Shown here: one piece after another, positions 47,526-57,370 of the stretch | Layout: the number at the start of each line of letters is the position of its first letter | How positions within the stretch are numbered: the first letter of the stretch is position 1 | Source of the DNA: Paguma larvata | Taxonomy: Eukaryota > Chordata > Mammalia > Carnivora > Viverridae | Length of the DNA: 64,000 bases | Direction: 5' to 3' | NCBI GenBank assembly: GCA_030068075.1 | Contig: CM057835.1 | Location: 43,072,215-43,136,214 of the forward strand | Position numbers and translations under genes: made by a program | Notes under the pieces: model-generated | Seen by the model: the letters and a program-made list of their open reading frames with translations, nothing else | What the model was told of the DNA's origin: nothing | The model's database searches: none

Positions 47526-47889
47526 TTTCGTTTATCGTTACTATGCGATCTTTCCAAGTTAGCTGAACGCTGGGGCGGGGAGGACATGTGCAGGTCTGCA
47601 TCTCAGATACTGATTCTCCATATGGACTTGAATTTTGCTTGCGGATTTTATGAATTCCATCATTCCTCCTGGTACCCGACCAGCCTCATGTCTGGGGTCT
47701 GCACATTTTCCCTGCCTGTCAGACACACCCGCAAGTAGACCGGAGGGACCCACTGAGGCTGCCGGAGACCTTGTGTGTCTAGACAAGTCATGCGGCCAGT
47801 TCCCCTGCAAGGGTTTCCTATGCTTTTCGAGCTGTCCCCAGATTCTGCTAATATCTATCTTTCCCGATCGCCCCAGAGCTAAAGGTCAG
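47526..47889. other. GC-richer unique sequence
   Basis: The sequence is moderately GC-rich. Overlapping open frames lie on both strands (47559-47810 and 47635-47940) without any domain. No repeat is recognised. Confidence 0.45.
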
Positions 47890-48312
47890 AACGTATTTTC
47901 CAATGTTGTCTTGAAGAAGCCTTATTATGTGTGCATTTAGACCTTCAATCAATCTGAAATTGATTTTTGAGTGTACTATGAGGTAGAGGGTAGAAATTAA
48001 CTTTTCTTAAATATGGATATCGAACTGACTCAGCCTCATTTGGGAAAGAAAACCATCTTCTCCCCACTGCAGTGCAATATAGCTATTGTAATAAATCAAC
48101 TAACCATACACATGTGGGCTTTCTATTTTATTTCTCTTCTCTTAATCTATTTGTCTAAACTTGCACCAATACCACGCTGTTTTAATTGCTACAGTTGTAT
48201 AGAAAATCTGATTATCTGGAAGCATGAGTCCTCTAGATCCTTCTTCGATATTCCTGGACCATTCTTAGGCCTTAGTATTTTTCACATATAGTTGAGAAAA
48301 AACTTGCCAGTT

Positions 48313-48348
<36 letters not shown>

Positions 48349-49150
48349 ACAAAACTGCTGAGAGTTTGATTAGAATGTCCTGAATCCATAAATTAAGCTG
48401 AAATATATCTTTACAATAATGAATCTAAACCATAAACACATATTTCCTTCATTGACTTGAGTCTTTAAAACCTCTGTATAACTTTTGTTGAGTTGTAGTG
48501 TTTTCATTTGATTTATTCCTAAACACTGGATGTTTTTGGTGGTGCATAAAATATTAAATTTTATTTTCTATTGTTTTGTTGCTTATATATAGAAGTACAA
48601 TTTAATTTTCTATGATGTCTTGTATTTAGTGGCCTTGCTAAGTCCCCTTATTAATTCGAACAGTTGCTTGTAGATTCCATTTGCATTTTCTATGTACGCA
48701 ATCCTGTCATTTACAATTAATGACCATTATATGCCCTCCTTTTTACTCTTTGTGCCTTTTATTCCAGTTTCTTGCCTTATTGCACTGACTAGGAATGCTA
48801 GTACAAGGTAACATACAAGATATGTTTTGACATCACCTTCCAGTTCACTAATCTTGTCTTTTGCTATGTAATTCATCTGATTAATTTTAGATTTTTTTTT
48901 TCAGGCCTGGAATTTCTACATGATTTTAAGATTTCAATTCTCTGATGAGATTCTCTTTTCATCTTTTCATCTATTTTTCTGTCTTTTCCTCGATTTTCCT
49001 GAACATATTAACTATAGTTATTTAAAAGCTTTGTGTACTAACTTTAATATCTGGATACGTGTGGGCCTCTATATTTTTCTCTTGGTTATTTGATCCTGTT
49101 TCTTGGCTTTTCTAGTAATTTTTTTAATGTAGAATAATAGGTGTTTCATA
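47890..49150 (-). mobile_element. Composite L1, minus strand
   Basis: From 47890 to about 48830 it is the reverse of L1 ORF2 from the catalytic region upstream: TCTGAAATTGATTTTTGAGT, CACCAATACCACGCTGTTTT, TTGCCTTATTGCACTGACTA. From about 48830 it changes to HAL1/ORF1-type sequence (CTTCCAGTTCACTAATCTTG, GATCCTGTTTCTTGGCTTTT), skipping most of the intervening L1. A (CA)n lies within it. Confidence 0.75.
48315..48348. repeat. (CA)n microsatellite
   Basis: About sixteen CA units within the minus-strand L1 ORF2 region. Confidence 0.95.
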
Positions 49151-49940
49151 TAAAATAACTACAGTGGCTACAAATGATTTTACCTTTTTCCAAACAGGAA
49201 TAAAAGTTTTCCCTTCTCGACAGGTGGGATTAGGGAGCTAATCACCTTCATCTAAGCAAGAAACAGTTAAACTGGTTTACAATTTTGGTAATAATACATT
49301 GACCTCTTGTTCCCCGCCTCCGTGTGTCATACCCCTCCCCAGCTTTCAAGTAAGATCCTCGTGCGTTTACTGATGTGCTTCCCTCTGACAGGTTCTGAAC
49401 CCTAATGTTGTTTGGCAAAGACAAGAGTAAGAAAATTCCACTGTGGCTTTGCTTTTTATTCATTTACACTGTGCACCTTGAGAATTCAGCAAGCGACTTG
49501 AGGGGGAAAACCTGTCAGGAGTTGGAGGCCACTCAATTCTCCAACTTTTTCTCCTCACCCCATACGCTCTTTAAAAGCCCTCCTGGTTTCTTCCTCCCCA
49601 AGAAGAAGTTTCCACCCAGATGGATCTTAGATGCTGTCTCTATCCTACACTCAGAATGACAAGTGCCTCCCCAGGGAATACTCACTACAGATTGCAGTTC
49701 TCTTTAGGAAATCTTAATTCCCCCTATCCTCCTTGCTTAGGGAACTGACACCTTTCAACAGATGAGTTTTGTATTTTAGATAGCTTTTCTAGTTGTTCCT
49801 AGTGTGTGCGCTGGCCTGCAACAAACTACCCCGTCTAACCAGGAAATAGAAACTTATATGGATTTGGAGAACTACTCCTTAGACCTATCTGAAAGAATAG
49901 TTCTTTTTAAAAAAGGAAGTGTCGGGGCAGGGGCAGGAGT
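49151..49940. other. Unassigned, possibly a HAL1 5' extension
   Basis: It could continue the minus-strand HAL1-type element (5' UTR), but no clear match is recognised. The 84-codon frame at 49405-49659 is not supported as a gene. Confidence 0.35.
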
Positions 49941-49941
49941 T

Positions 49942-50165
49942 AGGGGCACTGGAGTGGCTGAGTTGGTTGGGCATCCGACTTTGTCTGAAGTCATAATTTC
50001 ATGGGTTGTGAGTTCGAGCCCCACGTCGGGCTCTGTGCTGACAGCTCAGAGCCTGGAGCCTGCTTCGGATTCTGTGTCTCCCTCTCTCTCTGCCCCTCCC
50101 CCACTCATGCTCTGTCTCTCTCCTTCTCAAAAATAAGTAAAACATTATTTAAATTTTTAAAAAAA
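49942..50165 (+). mobile_element. Carnivore SINE, cat type
   Basis: Plus-strand copy with the head AGGGGCACTGGAGTGGCTGAG. The flanks TTTTTAAAAAAGGAAGT and TTTTTAAAAAAAGGAGG resemble a target-site duplication. Confidence 0.94.
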
Positions 50166-50688
50166 GGAGGCATTGGGCAAGATACATCCTATGGAAGAGT
50201 GACAAGGGTGACAGAACCCCAAACTCGAAGAATAAAGAGGACTGTCCAACATGGCGGCTGGCCACTGTGAGTGATTGCTCTAGATTTATAGCCAGCTGAT
50301 TTTTGTGTGAAGTCTCATTTTTAGTGACATATTTCTATGTCTATGTAAAAAGCTTCTGCAGGGATTAGGCCAAAATCTGCCTTGTTTTCTCCTTTCTCTA
50401 CTGTATTTTAAGAAAATATGAGCCCAAGCATATGCTCTATTGCAGTTTAAAATGGGGGACCAGTTCATATGGGGCACAGCCCTCAAATTTATAGAATTTA
50501 CTAATGAAAGTGACCTAATGCTGTTGATCCCACACATATTTTTTTTCCAGAAGTTATTTATTATCACACATTCTATTACCCATTGTACTACCTCCTCCCA
50601 AAATCTTCTCTGGGCCAGATTTTGAGGGTTTCAGACAATATGAAAACATATTATGCCATCTTCTGCAATCATGGTCCATTGAGATAAT
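50166..50688. other. Unique non-coding sequence
   Basis: No gene or repeat is recognised. Confidence 0.45.
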
Positions 50689-50689
50689 C

Positions 50690-50884
50690 TGTTTTGGTTT
50701 TTTAATTTTAAAATATTTAATTTTTTTTAAGAGAGAAAGGAAGTGTGGGTGAGAGAGGGAGAGAGAGATACTCAGGCAGGCTCCATGCCCAGCAAGGATC
50801 TCGACTGGGGGCTCCCTCTCAGGACCATGATATCATGACCTCAGCCAAAATCTAGAGTCAGAGACAAGCTACCCAGGCACTCCG
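50690..50884 (-). mobile_element. Older carnivore SINE, degraded
   Basis: Minus-strand copy with GA-rich middle, GGCTCCATGCCCAGC, TATCATGACC and a head AGCTACCCAGGCACTCC. It has a deletion around 50845-50865. The flanks GATAATCTGTTTT and GAGAGTCTGTTTTT are an imperfect duplication. Confidence 0.88.
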
Positions 50885-50889
50885 AGAGA

Positions 50890-51386
50890 GTCTGTTTTTA
50901 TGCATCATCTTTTCCTTAACTTTGGCAAAATTTTAATATAATATTTTTTGCGTTCTATGTATGTCCCACGTGGTGTTATCAAATCCTGACTGGCAGGGGC
51001 ATTGACTGATGCTGACTACACATAGGCTGCCTGTCCAAAGCAATTCCCGTATAGTTCTTTCCCATAGCATGATATCTTGGCACAGTGCTAGCAAGTAAAA
51101 AGTAGATTTATAATGCCTATTAATGTCATTTGAGAGAGAAGTCAGTGTCCATGCAAATGAGGGATTAATGCTGATCCCTAAATGAAGTGTTGGTGCAGCC
51201 AAATGCTGTGACAGCATTGCCTTGCAGCCTGTTTAAAAGGCATTTGCATCGTGATATGATAAATCCCCCCCACCTTGGGCTACGCGACCTCTCCGAAGCA
51301 GGAGAGGCCATTCATCCAAAAAGATAGAGCCACTGGGGAACCTGAAAGCACTTTGTTTGGCTTCTAAGAGAAAAATCTACCCCATT
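50890..51386. promoter_or_regulatory. Candidate POU-type regulatory element (inference)
   Basis: Repeat-free. It has two perfect octamers in opposite orientation, ATGCAAAT at 51151-51158 and ATTTGCAT at 51242-51249, with a GGATTAA homeodomain site between them (51162). These match POU and OTX-like binding preferences. Conservation and activity are untested. Confidence 0.28.
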
Positions 51387-51400
51387 TCATGTGTATTTTA

Positions 51401-51626
51401 TTATTTTTTTTATTTAAATCATTTTTTTTAATATTTATTTATTTTTGAGACAGAGACAGACAGCACGAGTGGGGCAGGGGCAGAGAGGGAGATACAGAAT
51501 CCGAAGGAGGCTTCAGGCTCTGAGCTGTCAGCACAGAGCCCGACGTGGGGCTCGAACTCACAGACCATGAGATCATGACCTGAGCCGAAGTCGGATGCTC
51601 AACCGACTGAGCCACCCAGGCGCCCC
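51401..51626 (-). mobile_element. Carnivore SINE with a perfect 14-bp duplication
   Basis: Near-consensus minus-strand copy ending GAGCCACCCAGGCGCCCC. The duplication TCATGTGTATTTTA is exact at 51387-51400 and 51627-51640, fixing both ends. Confidence 0.97.
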
Positions 51627-51640
51627 TCATGTGTATTTTA

Positions 51641-53275
51641 AAAGCAGGACTTTGGCCTCTATCACTAGCAGTGAGATAAGTCGGTGTTTAACTTCTGTGT
51701 GTAGGTGACTTTGGCAATGCCCAGTGGACGATATCTTTCATGTTCTGGGATGGGCTGTAAAGACTTTGCTATAAGCATAGTCCCTTGAGATTTTCGAAAC
51801 CATGAAAATGAATTGCAACATACAGGAAATTTGCTATTGCAGTAGGTAGAGAGGTGAGTCTCTCTGGCCAGAACATTGTTTAGGACATATTGGATTTATG
51901 TAAACAAGTAGGTCAATATGATTGGGCTCCTCAAAGTAGCAAGCTTCATTTTGTCTTCGTTTTTGTGATAGCTTGTGGTAATTTAGAAGCAAAAAAATAT
52001 ATATTAGACTAGTTACTTCAAAGTGTCAAATGTAATTATCACTTAGCGATTTTTCACTTTTAAGGTTCACAAAGAATACCTAGGACCTGGAATAATTTGT
52101 TCTCATCACAGTTGGCATTTTGCTTTGAGACTCTGCTGTGCTTTTATGACCAGATAAAAGGTAGCAAACATGTCTCTTCTTCCCGACTTCCCACCCTTTG
52201 CCTCCTGCATGCTTGCCAAGGATACCCTGTGCGGTCTTTTCTGGTAATCCAAGGCAAATATAGATCTAAGACCCTGTCTCAACTGAGCCTCTAATTACGA
52301 TGTTTTCGTTGGCTCATAAACTGTCTTTACAACACAAATAAGAAACACAAAGACTTTTCTACATGACCTATATTCAATCTACATTTTCGAATTTCTGTAT
52401 TGTACTTGCAATCTGTAAAGCAGTTATCTGCTATTGTAGTTTAAATATGATTTAATTCAACCAGAGACCCACACTCTCTCTCTTAGAAGACATTGTAACT
52501 TAATGAGTAAATACATATTAGCATGCCTTAAAACGGCACGTTATTGACCCGGGAGACAACCAGGAGCTATAATGACCGATTATGTAAATCCTCAGTCGCA
52601 GATTGTCACCATATTCCATGATGTCGTTAATTTACATTAATGTCAGTCTTTCCTTCCCAGGCACCTATTAATTAGCTGTTCCTTGACACGTATTCTAATG
52701 TAGACTTTTTGCGAGTCATTAAAGTCCTTTGTGTGGAGACCTTGTAGACCTCGTAGTTTGTGTATAATTGACAAACCAGATGACAGCTTTTACTGTTGAT
52801 CATAAAACTGCAGCCAATTCACTTGGGCGCTGGATTTATGTTTTGAAACCTTTCCTTTTAACGTTTTTGTAGAGAAAAAGTTTAAATGCAGGTACATTTT
52901 ATTTATTAGACGGTTTAAAATATGCCCTTTTTTGCAAGGTCAAGTTGAGATGAGTTTTCAAACCAAATGCACAACGCTTTTGGAGATTTTATAATCGCAA
53001 AACCTTGTCAGAAGCACCCACTATGTATGAATTCTCTAAAAAAGTCTCATGTTTTAAGATAATTTTCTAGCAGTTGAAAGTATAGACTTTCATGGGTTTC
53101 ATACATCATCTAACTGAATTCAGCTCTCTGAGCATCCAGTGCCTGGCAACAACCACCTCCTGGAAAAAGCCAACTTCATCGAGTTTCAAGGTAGTGCTTA
53201 CAAACCGAGGGTACTCAAGGTCTCAGATTGTCTCAGCTTGCTTCCTTTAAACTGAGTACGGTGTTAGTATCTCTG
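51641..53275. other. Repeat-free unique sequence, 1.6 kb
   Basis: No interspersed repeat is recognised. Between about 52500 and 53000 the sequence is rich in homeodomain and TALE-like motifs (TATTAATTAGCTG at 52667-52679, GATGACAGC near 52780). It may be a conserved developmental element, but this is inference only. No exon is recognised. Confidence 0.4.
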
Positions 53276-53279
53276 TAAT

Positions 53280-53645
53280 CCATTCATTAATTCCTTTATT
53301 CATTCAAAATATGTAGTAAGCATTAACTCTACACCCAGAATTACCTAGACTGCAGTGAACAAAAGAGACAAAAAAAAGAAAAAAAGTCTCTGTTTGCATG
53401 CAGTTTACTTTCTAAGGGAAAGAAAAGGTAGACAATAAGCAAGAAAGTCACATAGAAGTTTAGAAGATTAAAAAAATGGGAAGTGGTACAAAGAAGTATA
53501 GGAAGTGCAATAAAGGAAGGAACAGGGTGGGATGAGGTAGTAATTTTAAATAAGGTGATCGAAAAAGGCATCCTTAAAAATAAGGGTATTGAGTGACAGA
53601 AGAGAGCTATGATCATTCAAGTTGCTCTTTAGAGGGAGAAGTAAC
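53280..53645 (-). mobile_element. L2 3' end, minus strand
   Basis: CCATTCATTAATTCCTTTAT, CTAGACTGCAGTGAACAAAA, TAGACAATAAGCAAGAAAG and TTTTAAATAAGGTGATCG follow the reverse complement of the L2 3' end. Confidence 0.8.
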
Positions 53646-53755
53646 TCCTAGGGATGAGTAAGTTAGAGACATTCAACTTCACTTTTCTTTAGGTCTCCGA
53701 ATCTATTACTCACAAGATGGCATGATCTGTAAAATAATTTAAAAACATTATTCAT

Positions 53756-53989
53756 GGGCGCCTGGGTGGCTCAGTCGGTTAAGCGGCCGACTTCAGCTCA
53801 GGTCATGATCTTACGGTCTGTGAGTTCGAGCCCCGCGTCGGGCTCTGTGCTGACGGCTCAGAGCCTGGAGCCTGCTTCAGGTTCTGTGTCTCCCTCTCTC
53901 TCTGCCCTTCCCCTGTTCACGCTCTGTCTCTATGTTTCTTAAAAAAATAAATAAATGTTAAAAGAAAAAAAAATTTAAAAAAGATTAAG
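53756..53989 (+). mobile_element. Carnivore SINE, nearly consensus
   Basis: Plus-strand copy that opens GGGCGCCTGGGTGGCTCAG with intact A- and B-box-like regions. The duplication AACATTATTCAT lies at 53744-53755 and 53990-54001. It is among the least diverged copies here. Confidence 0.97.
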
Positions 53990-54001
53990 AACATTATTCA
54001 T

Positions 54002-55122
54002 TGAAAGGAAAAATGTTGACAAAACATTTTTGATGGACCATATCACTTGCCTATCCAGGATCTTTTATCTCCTTCCTAATCCCTAACTGACCCTAAGAAT
54101 TTTGTAGGCTGGCGTTATGCCTAAATGAATAACGCAGCATTCCAAGATACCCACCGAGGAACATGCAACATGTAAGTAGAAGTTACTGGATGGTTCTTGT
54201 GGGAAAGCTTGTTAAAGGAGGAACATTCAAATGGCATGTATCTTTTGGCGTTTTTGCCCTTGGCCTTTGCTCTCTTACTCTTCTATTTGTCTGGGGCTGG
54301 TGCAGGCAGCTTGCGGTCATGAGGATGAAAGGTGTTCATTAATGGTGGAGAAGCAGAGAGAGAGGAGTCTACAGCTTTGTAGAAACCCCATGCAAAACTC
54401 GAGTTCCTTACTCTGGCCACTCCATGGAATGAGGTATCCAGCTAAGATATACTTGTTGTACTTCTGTTACATGGAGCCAGACGGAATCTTAGCTATTATA
54501 ATTTTTGCTTGAGGGATATATATTTTTTTTTATTCCTAGCTCTCTACTTGTTATTTCTTTTTCTTTCATTTCCAAAAGTAACAGTCTTGGTCTGGCATTT
54601 CTGATGCCTGCATTAAAAGTCATTTTCTAAATCATGATAGTAGATTTTTTTTTTTCCCTGTATTTATTATCCACTTGGGACCCGCCTGATGGGTAATATT
54701 AAGATGGCCCCCCAGATCTGAAATAAAGTCAAGGTGACTTGCTTCCCTGAGGATTGTGTCCTACATGCTAATTGCATTAGCTCTGTCATTGACTCTGCGA
54801 AATGACTGGCCTGAGATATACTTACTACTTTTTATTTCTTCTGCAGTCTCCATATTTATATGAAAGTTGTTTTGCCATCCATTCAAATGTATAAGAAGCT
54901 GACTATCTAATATGATTTTAAGGGCCAGAATTTAGTTCCATGCACGTATTTGTACTTATAATATCAAAATTACATGATTTTCTAAGTAGATGATATGAAA
55001 TCTTTAAATTCATTTTTGGCTATTATTTTTATACTGAAAGAAATAAGGAGAAGAAATGGAGGTGAAATAAGATCGAACCATGATACACTGATCGAAGATG
55101 GGTCTCTAAATTTTCAAATTTG
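54002..55122. other. Unique non-coding sequence
   Basis: No repeat family is recognised. A T-run of 11-12 nt lies near 54646-54657. A patch near 54690-54810 (GATGGGTAATATTAAG, ATGCTAATTGCATTAGC) contains palindromic homeodomain-like sites. Confidence 0.45.
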
Positions 55123-55140
55123 GAGAACGCTTGGATTCTT

Positions 55141-55351
55141 TTTTTTTTAAGTTTATTTATTTATTTTAAGAGAGAGAATAGGCACAAATGGGAGAAGGGC
55201 AAAGAGAGAGAGGGAGAGAGAGGATCCCAAGCAGGCTCCACGCTGTCAGAGCAGAGCCCAATGTGGGAATTGAACTCATAAACTGTGGGATCGTGACCGG
55301 AGCTGAAATCAAGAGTCAATCACTTACCTGAATAAGCCACCCAGGTGCGCT
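55141..55351 (-). mobile_element. Older carnivore SINE
   Basis: Minus-strand copy ending AAGCCACCCAGGTGCGC. The left flank GAGAACGCTTGGATTCTT (55123-55140) pairs with GAGAATACTTGTATTCTT (55352-55369) as its target-site duplication, 15 of 18 identical. Confidence 0.93.
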
Positions 55352-55369
55352 GAGAATACTTGTATTCTT

Positions 55370-55585
55370 TCTTTTTTCTTAAAAAATGTTTTAAAGTTTA
55401 TTTATTTTTGAAAGAGAGAGAGGGAAGGAGAGAGAGAAAGAGAGAGCCCAGAGAGGGGCCGAGAGAGAGGGCGACACAGAATCCAAAGCTGTCAGCACAG
55501 GGCCCGACACGGGGCTGGAACTCACAAACCCCAAGATCATGACCTGAGACGAAGTCAGACACTTAACTGACTGAACCACTCAGGC
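55370..55585 (-). mobile_element. Carnivore SINE joined to a 5S rRNA copy
   Basis: Minus-strand SINE whose head (ACTGAACCACTCAGGC) runs directly into a plus-strand 5S rRNA copy. Only about the first five bases of the SINE head are lost. The duplication GAGAATACTTGTATTCTT (55352-55369) has its partner only beyond the 5S piece (55669-55686), so SINE and 5S entered together. Confidence 0.92.
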
Positions 55586-55672
55586 TACAGCCACACCACC
55601 CTGAACACGCCTGATCTTGTCTGATCTTGGAAGCTAAGCAGAGTCGAGCCTGGTTAGTACTTGGATGGGAGA
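55583..55672 (+). pseudogene. 5S rRNA pseudogene, first 90 nt
   Basis: CTACAGCCACACCACCCTG through TTAGTACTTGGATGGGAGA aligns without gaps to nucleotides 1-90 of mammalian 5S rRNA (121 nt). I count about nine differences. Five of these fall at CpG sites as C-to-T or G-to-A changes, the usual decay of methylated DNA, so it is inert and not recent. Nucleotides 91-121 are absent, which removes part of the internal promoter (box C) and the 3' helix partner. It lies head to head with a minus-strand SINE; the 5S 5' end touches the SINE 5' end. The last four bases, GAGA, are shared with the target-site duplication. Confidence 0.95.
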
Positions 55673-55686
55673 ATATTTGGATTCTT

Positions 55687-56377
55687 AAACAGCCCTATCA
55701 ATCTACTTTTGTCCCATGCCATCAACAGAGATTCTCTAGGAATTTGGATGAGCTTGGAACTCTTGAGAATTTTGATCTACTAGGATATAGATTCCTTAAT
55801 GTCACTGCCCTAAAATCGCTCATAGAGTCCAAGTAATGAACAGCAGCTTAGGATCCTGTTTTTAATATGCTGTTAGTGAAGCACCTGACAATTATCAATG
55901 GGCTAAATATCAATCTCTTTCATGGGTTGGTGTCTGAGATATATATAGATTGTGTTCCAAATCCTTTTTGAAAGTATTCGATGATTGAATGCAATGGGAC
56001 TGTTCAATTATTAAATGGAGTATTGTGAGATGGGCATTAAGATCTGTGTTTACCGCTTAACTATTCTATCATCTATGGATAATCAAGACTGGCTCAAATG
56101 ATAGATTCATCTCTCCTCTTCTTTCCCTAAGTGTTTTTCCTCTAATTAGTTAATAATCTTGCTTCCATCTCCTGTGGGAATCTGCCTCCAGTTTGGCCTC
56201 TTCATAAAAATAAGATGAAAATAAATTCTGATTTCTCACGCACTTATTGTTGATAAATAGTTATCCCAACTTTTGTGTATAAGGGAGGCATTTGTGCTGA
56301 CTCCGTGTTTGTAAAGAGGTATGATGTGGTGTCTCTGTGTAAGGTGCTTGCAATTTAATTACAAGTAGGGATGATGA
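55687..56377. other. Unique non-coding sequence
   Basis: No gene or repeat is recognised. Confidence 0.45.
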
Positions 56378-56576
56378 TGGCGTGCCTGGGTGGCTCAGTC
56401 AGGTAGGTGTCTGACTCTTGATTTCAGCTCAGGTCACGATCTCGCCGTTAGTGAGGTCAAGCCCCATATCAGGCTCTGTGCTGATGGTGCAAAGCCTGCT
56501 TGGGATTCTCTCTCTCTGCCTCTCTGCCCCTCTCCTGCTCACTTGCATGGGCTCTCTCTCTCTTAAAACAAATGGA
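56378..56576 (+). mobile_element. Carnivore SINE, outer copy
   Basis: Plus-strand older copy with the head GGCGTGCCTGGGTGGCTCAG. Its A-rich tail (TTAAAACAAATGGA) was the target for the next SINE. The remainder of the tail lies beyond 56820. Confidence 0.93.
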
Positions 56577-56816
56577 GGGGCGCCTGGGTGGCTCAGTTGG
56601 TTGAGCGGCCGACTTCGGCTCAGGTCAGATCTCACGGTCTGTGAGTTCGGGCCCCGCGTTCGGCCCCCGCGTTCGGCCCCGCGTTCGACTCTGTGTTGAT
56701 GGCTCGGAGCCTGGGACCTGCTTCAGATTCTGTATCTCCCTCTCGCTCTGCCCTTCTCCTGCTCATACTCTGTCTCTATGTCTCTCAAAAGTAAATAAAC
56801 GTTAAAAAAAAAATTT
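56577..56816 (+). mobile_element. Carnivore SINE with multiplied B box
   Basis: Plus-strand copy with the head GGGGCGCCTGGGTGGCTCAG. At 56646-56690 a 12-13 bp unit TTCGGCCCCGCG is repeated about three times and ends in GTTCGACTC, so the B-box region of the tRNA-type promoter exists in about four tandem versions. The duplication AAAACAAATGGA flanks the SINE (56565-56576 and about 56818-56829). Confidence 0.95.
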
Positions 56817-56836
56817 AAAAACAAATGGAAAGACTG

Positions 56837-56965
56837 AAAAAGTCTTTAAAAAATAATAAAATAAAAAGAAAATCTTAAAAAAGAAAAAAAAAGAAGGGAT
56901 GACTTAAAAAGTCTTTAAAAAAATAATAAAAAATAAAAAGAAAATCTTAAAAAAGAAAAAAGATA
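56837..56965. repeat. Two-copy A-rich tandem in a SINE tail
   Basis: The unit AAAAAGTCTTTAAAAAATAA plus AAAGAAAATCTTAAAAAAG occurs at about 56837-56890 and again at 56906-56961, period about 69. It extends the tail of the outer SINE. GGGATGA at 56368 and 56896 may be that SINE's site duplication, which would place the second unit outside it. Confidence 0.85.
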
Positions 56966-57129
56966 CCAATGGTGGTACAGAATATATGACAAATAAGTTG
57001 CACAAAGCCTATCTCCCAAGATAACATTCTCCATGTGTAATCTGAAGTCTTAAGAAAAGGCAGGACTTAGATGTGTTTTGCAGGAACGAGAAAAATACAC
57101 CACTCATGGGTGCAATGAGACTTTAGCTG

Positions 57130-57370
57130 TGATGATGATAATGAGAGTGACCCCCAGTTATTTACTGTGGGCTGAATATCATATTAAGCATCCTACAAAG
57201 ATTTCCCCATTAAGTCTTCATCGTGACACTATGTTTTGCAGTGAATTTTAATTTTCACTCCCATTTTAGAGAAGAGAATACTGAGGCTTTGAGAGATATT
57301 CGCTAGGATAGCCTAGCTAATAAATGGCAAACATAGGATATAAATCCAAGGTAGTGTGACCCCAGATTCG
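57130..57370 (-). mobile_element. MIR, minus strand
   Basis: TTATTTACTGTGGGCTGAAT, CATTTTAGAGAAGAGAATAC and TAGCTAATAAATGGCAAAC follow MIR in reverse. Confidence 0.75.

Noticed and set aside
55583..55672. Functional 5S rRNA gene
   Set aside because: The 3' 31 nt are missing, CpG decay is present and the copy is embedded in a retroinsertion. It is a pseudogene.
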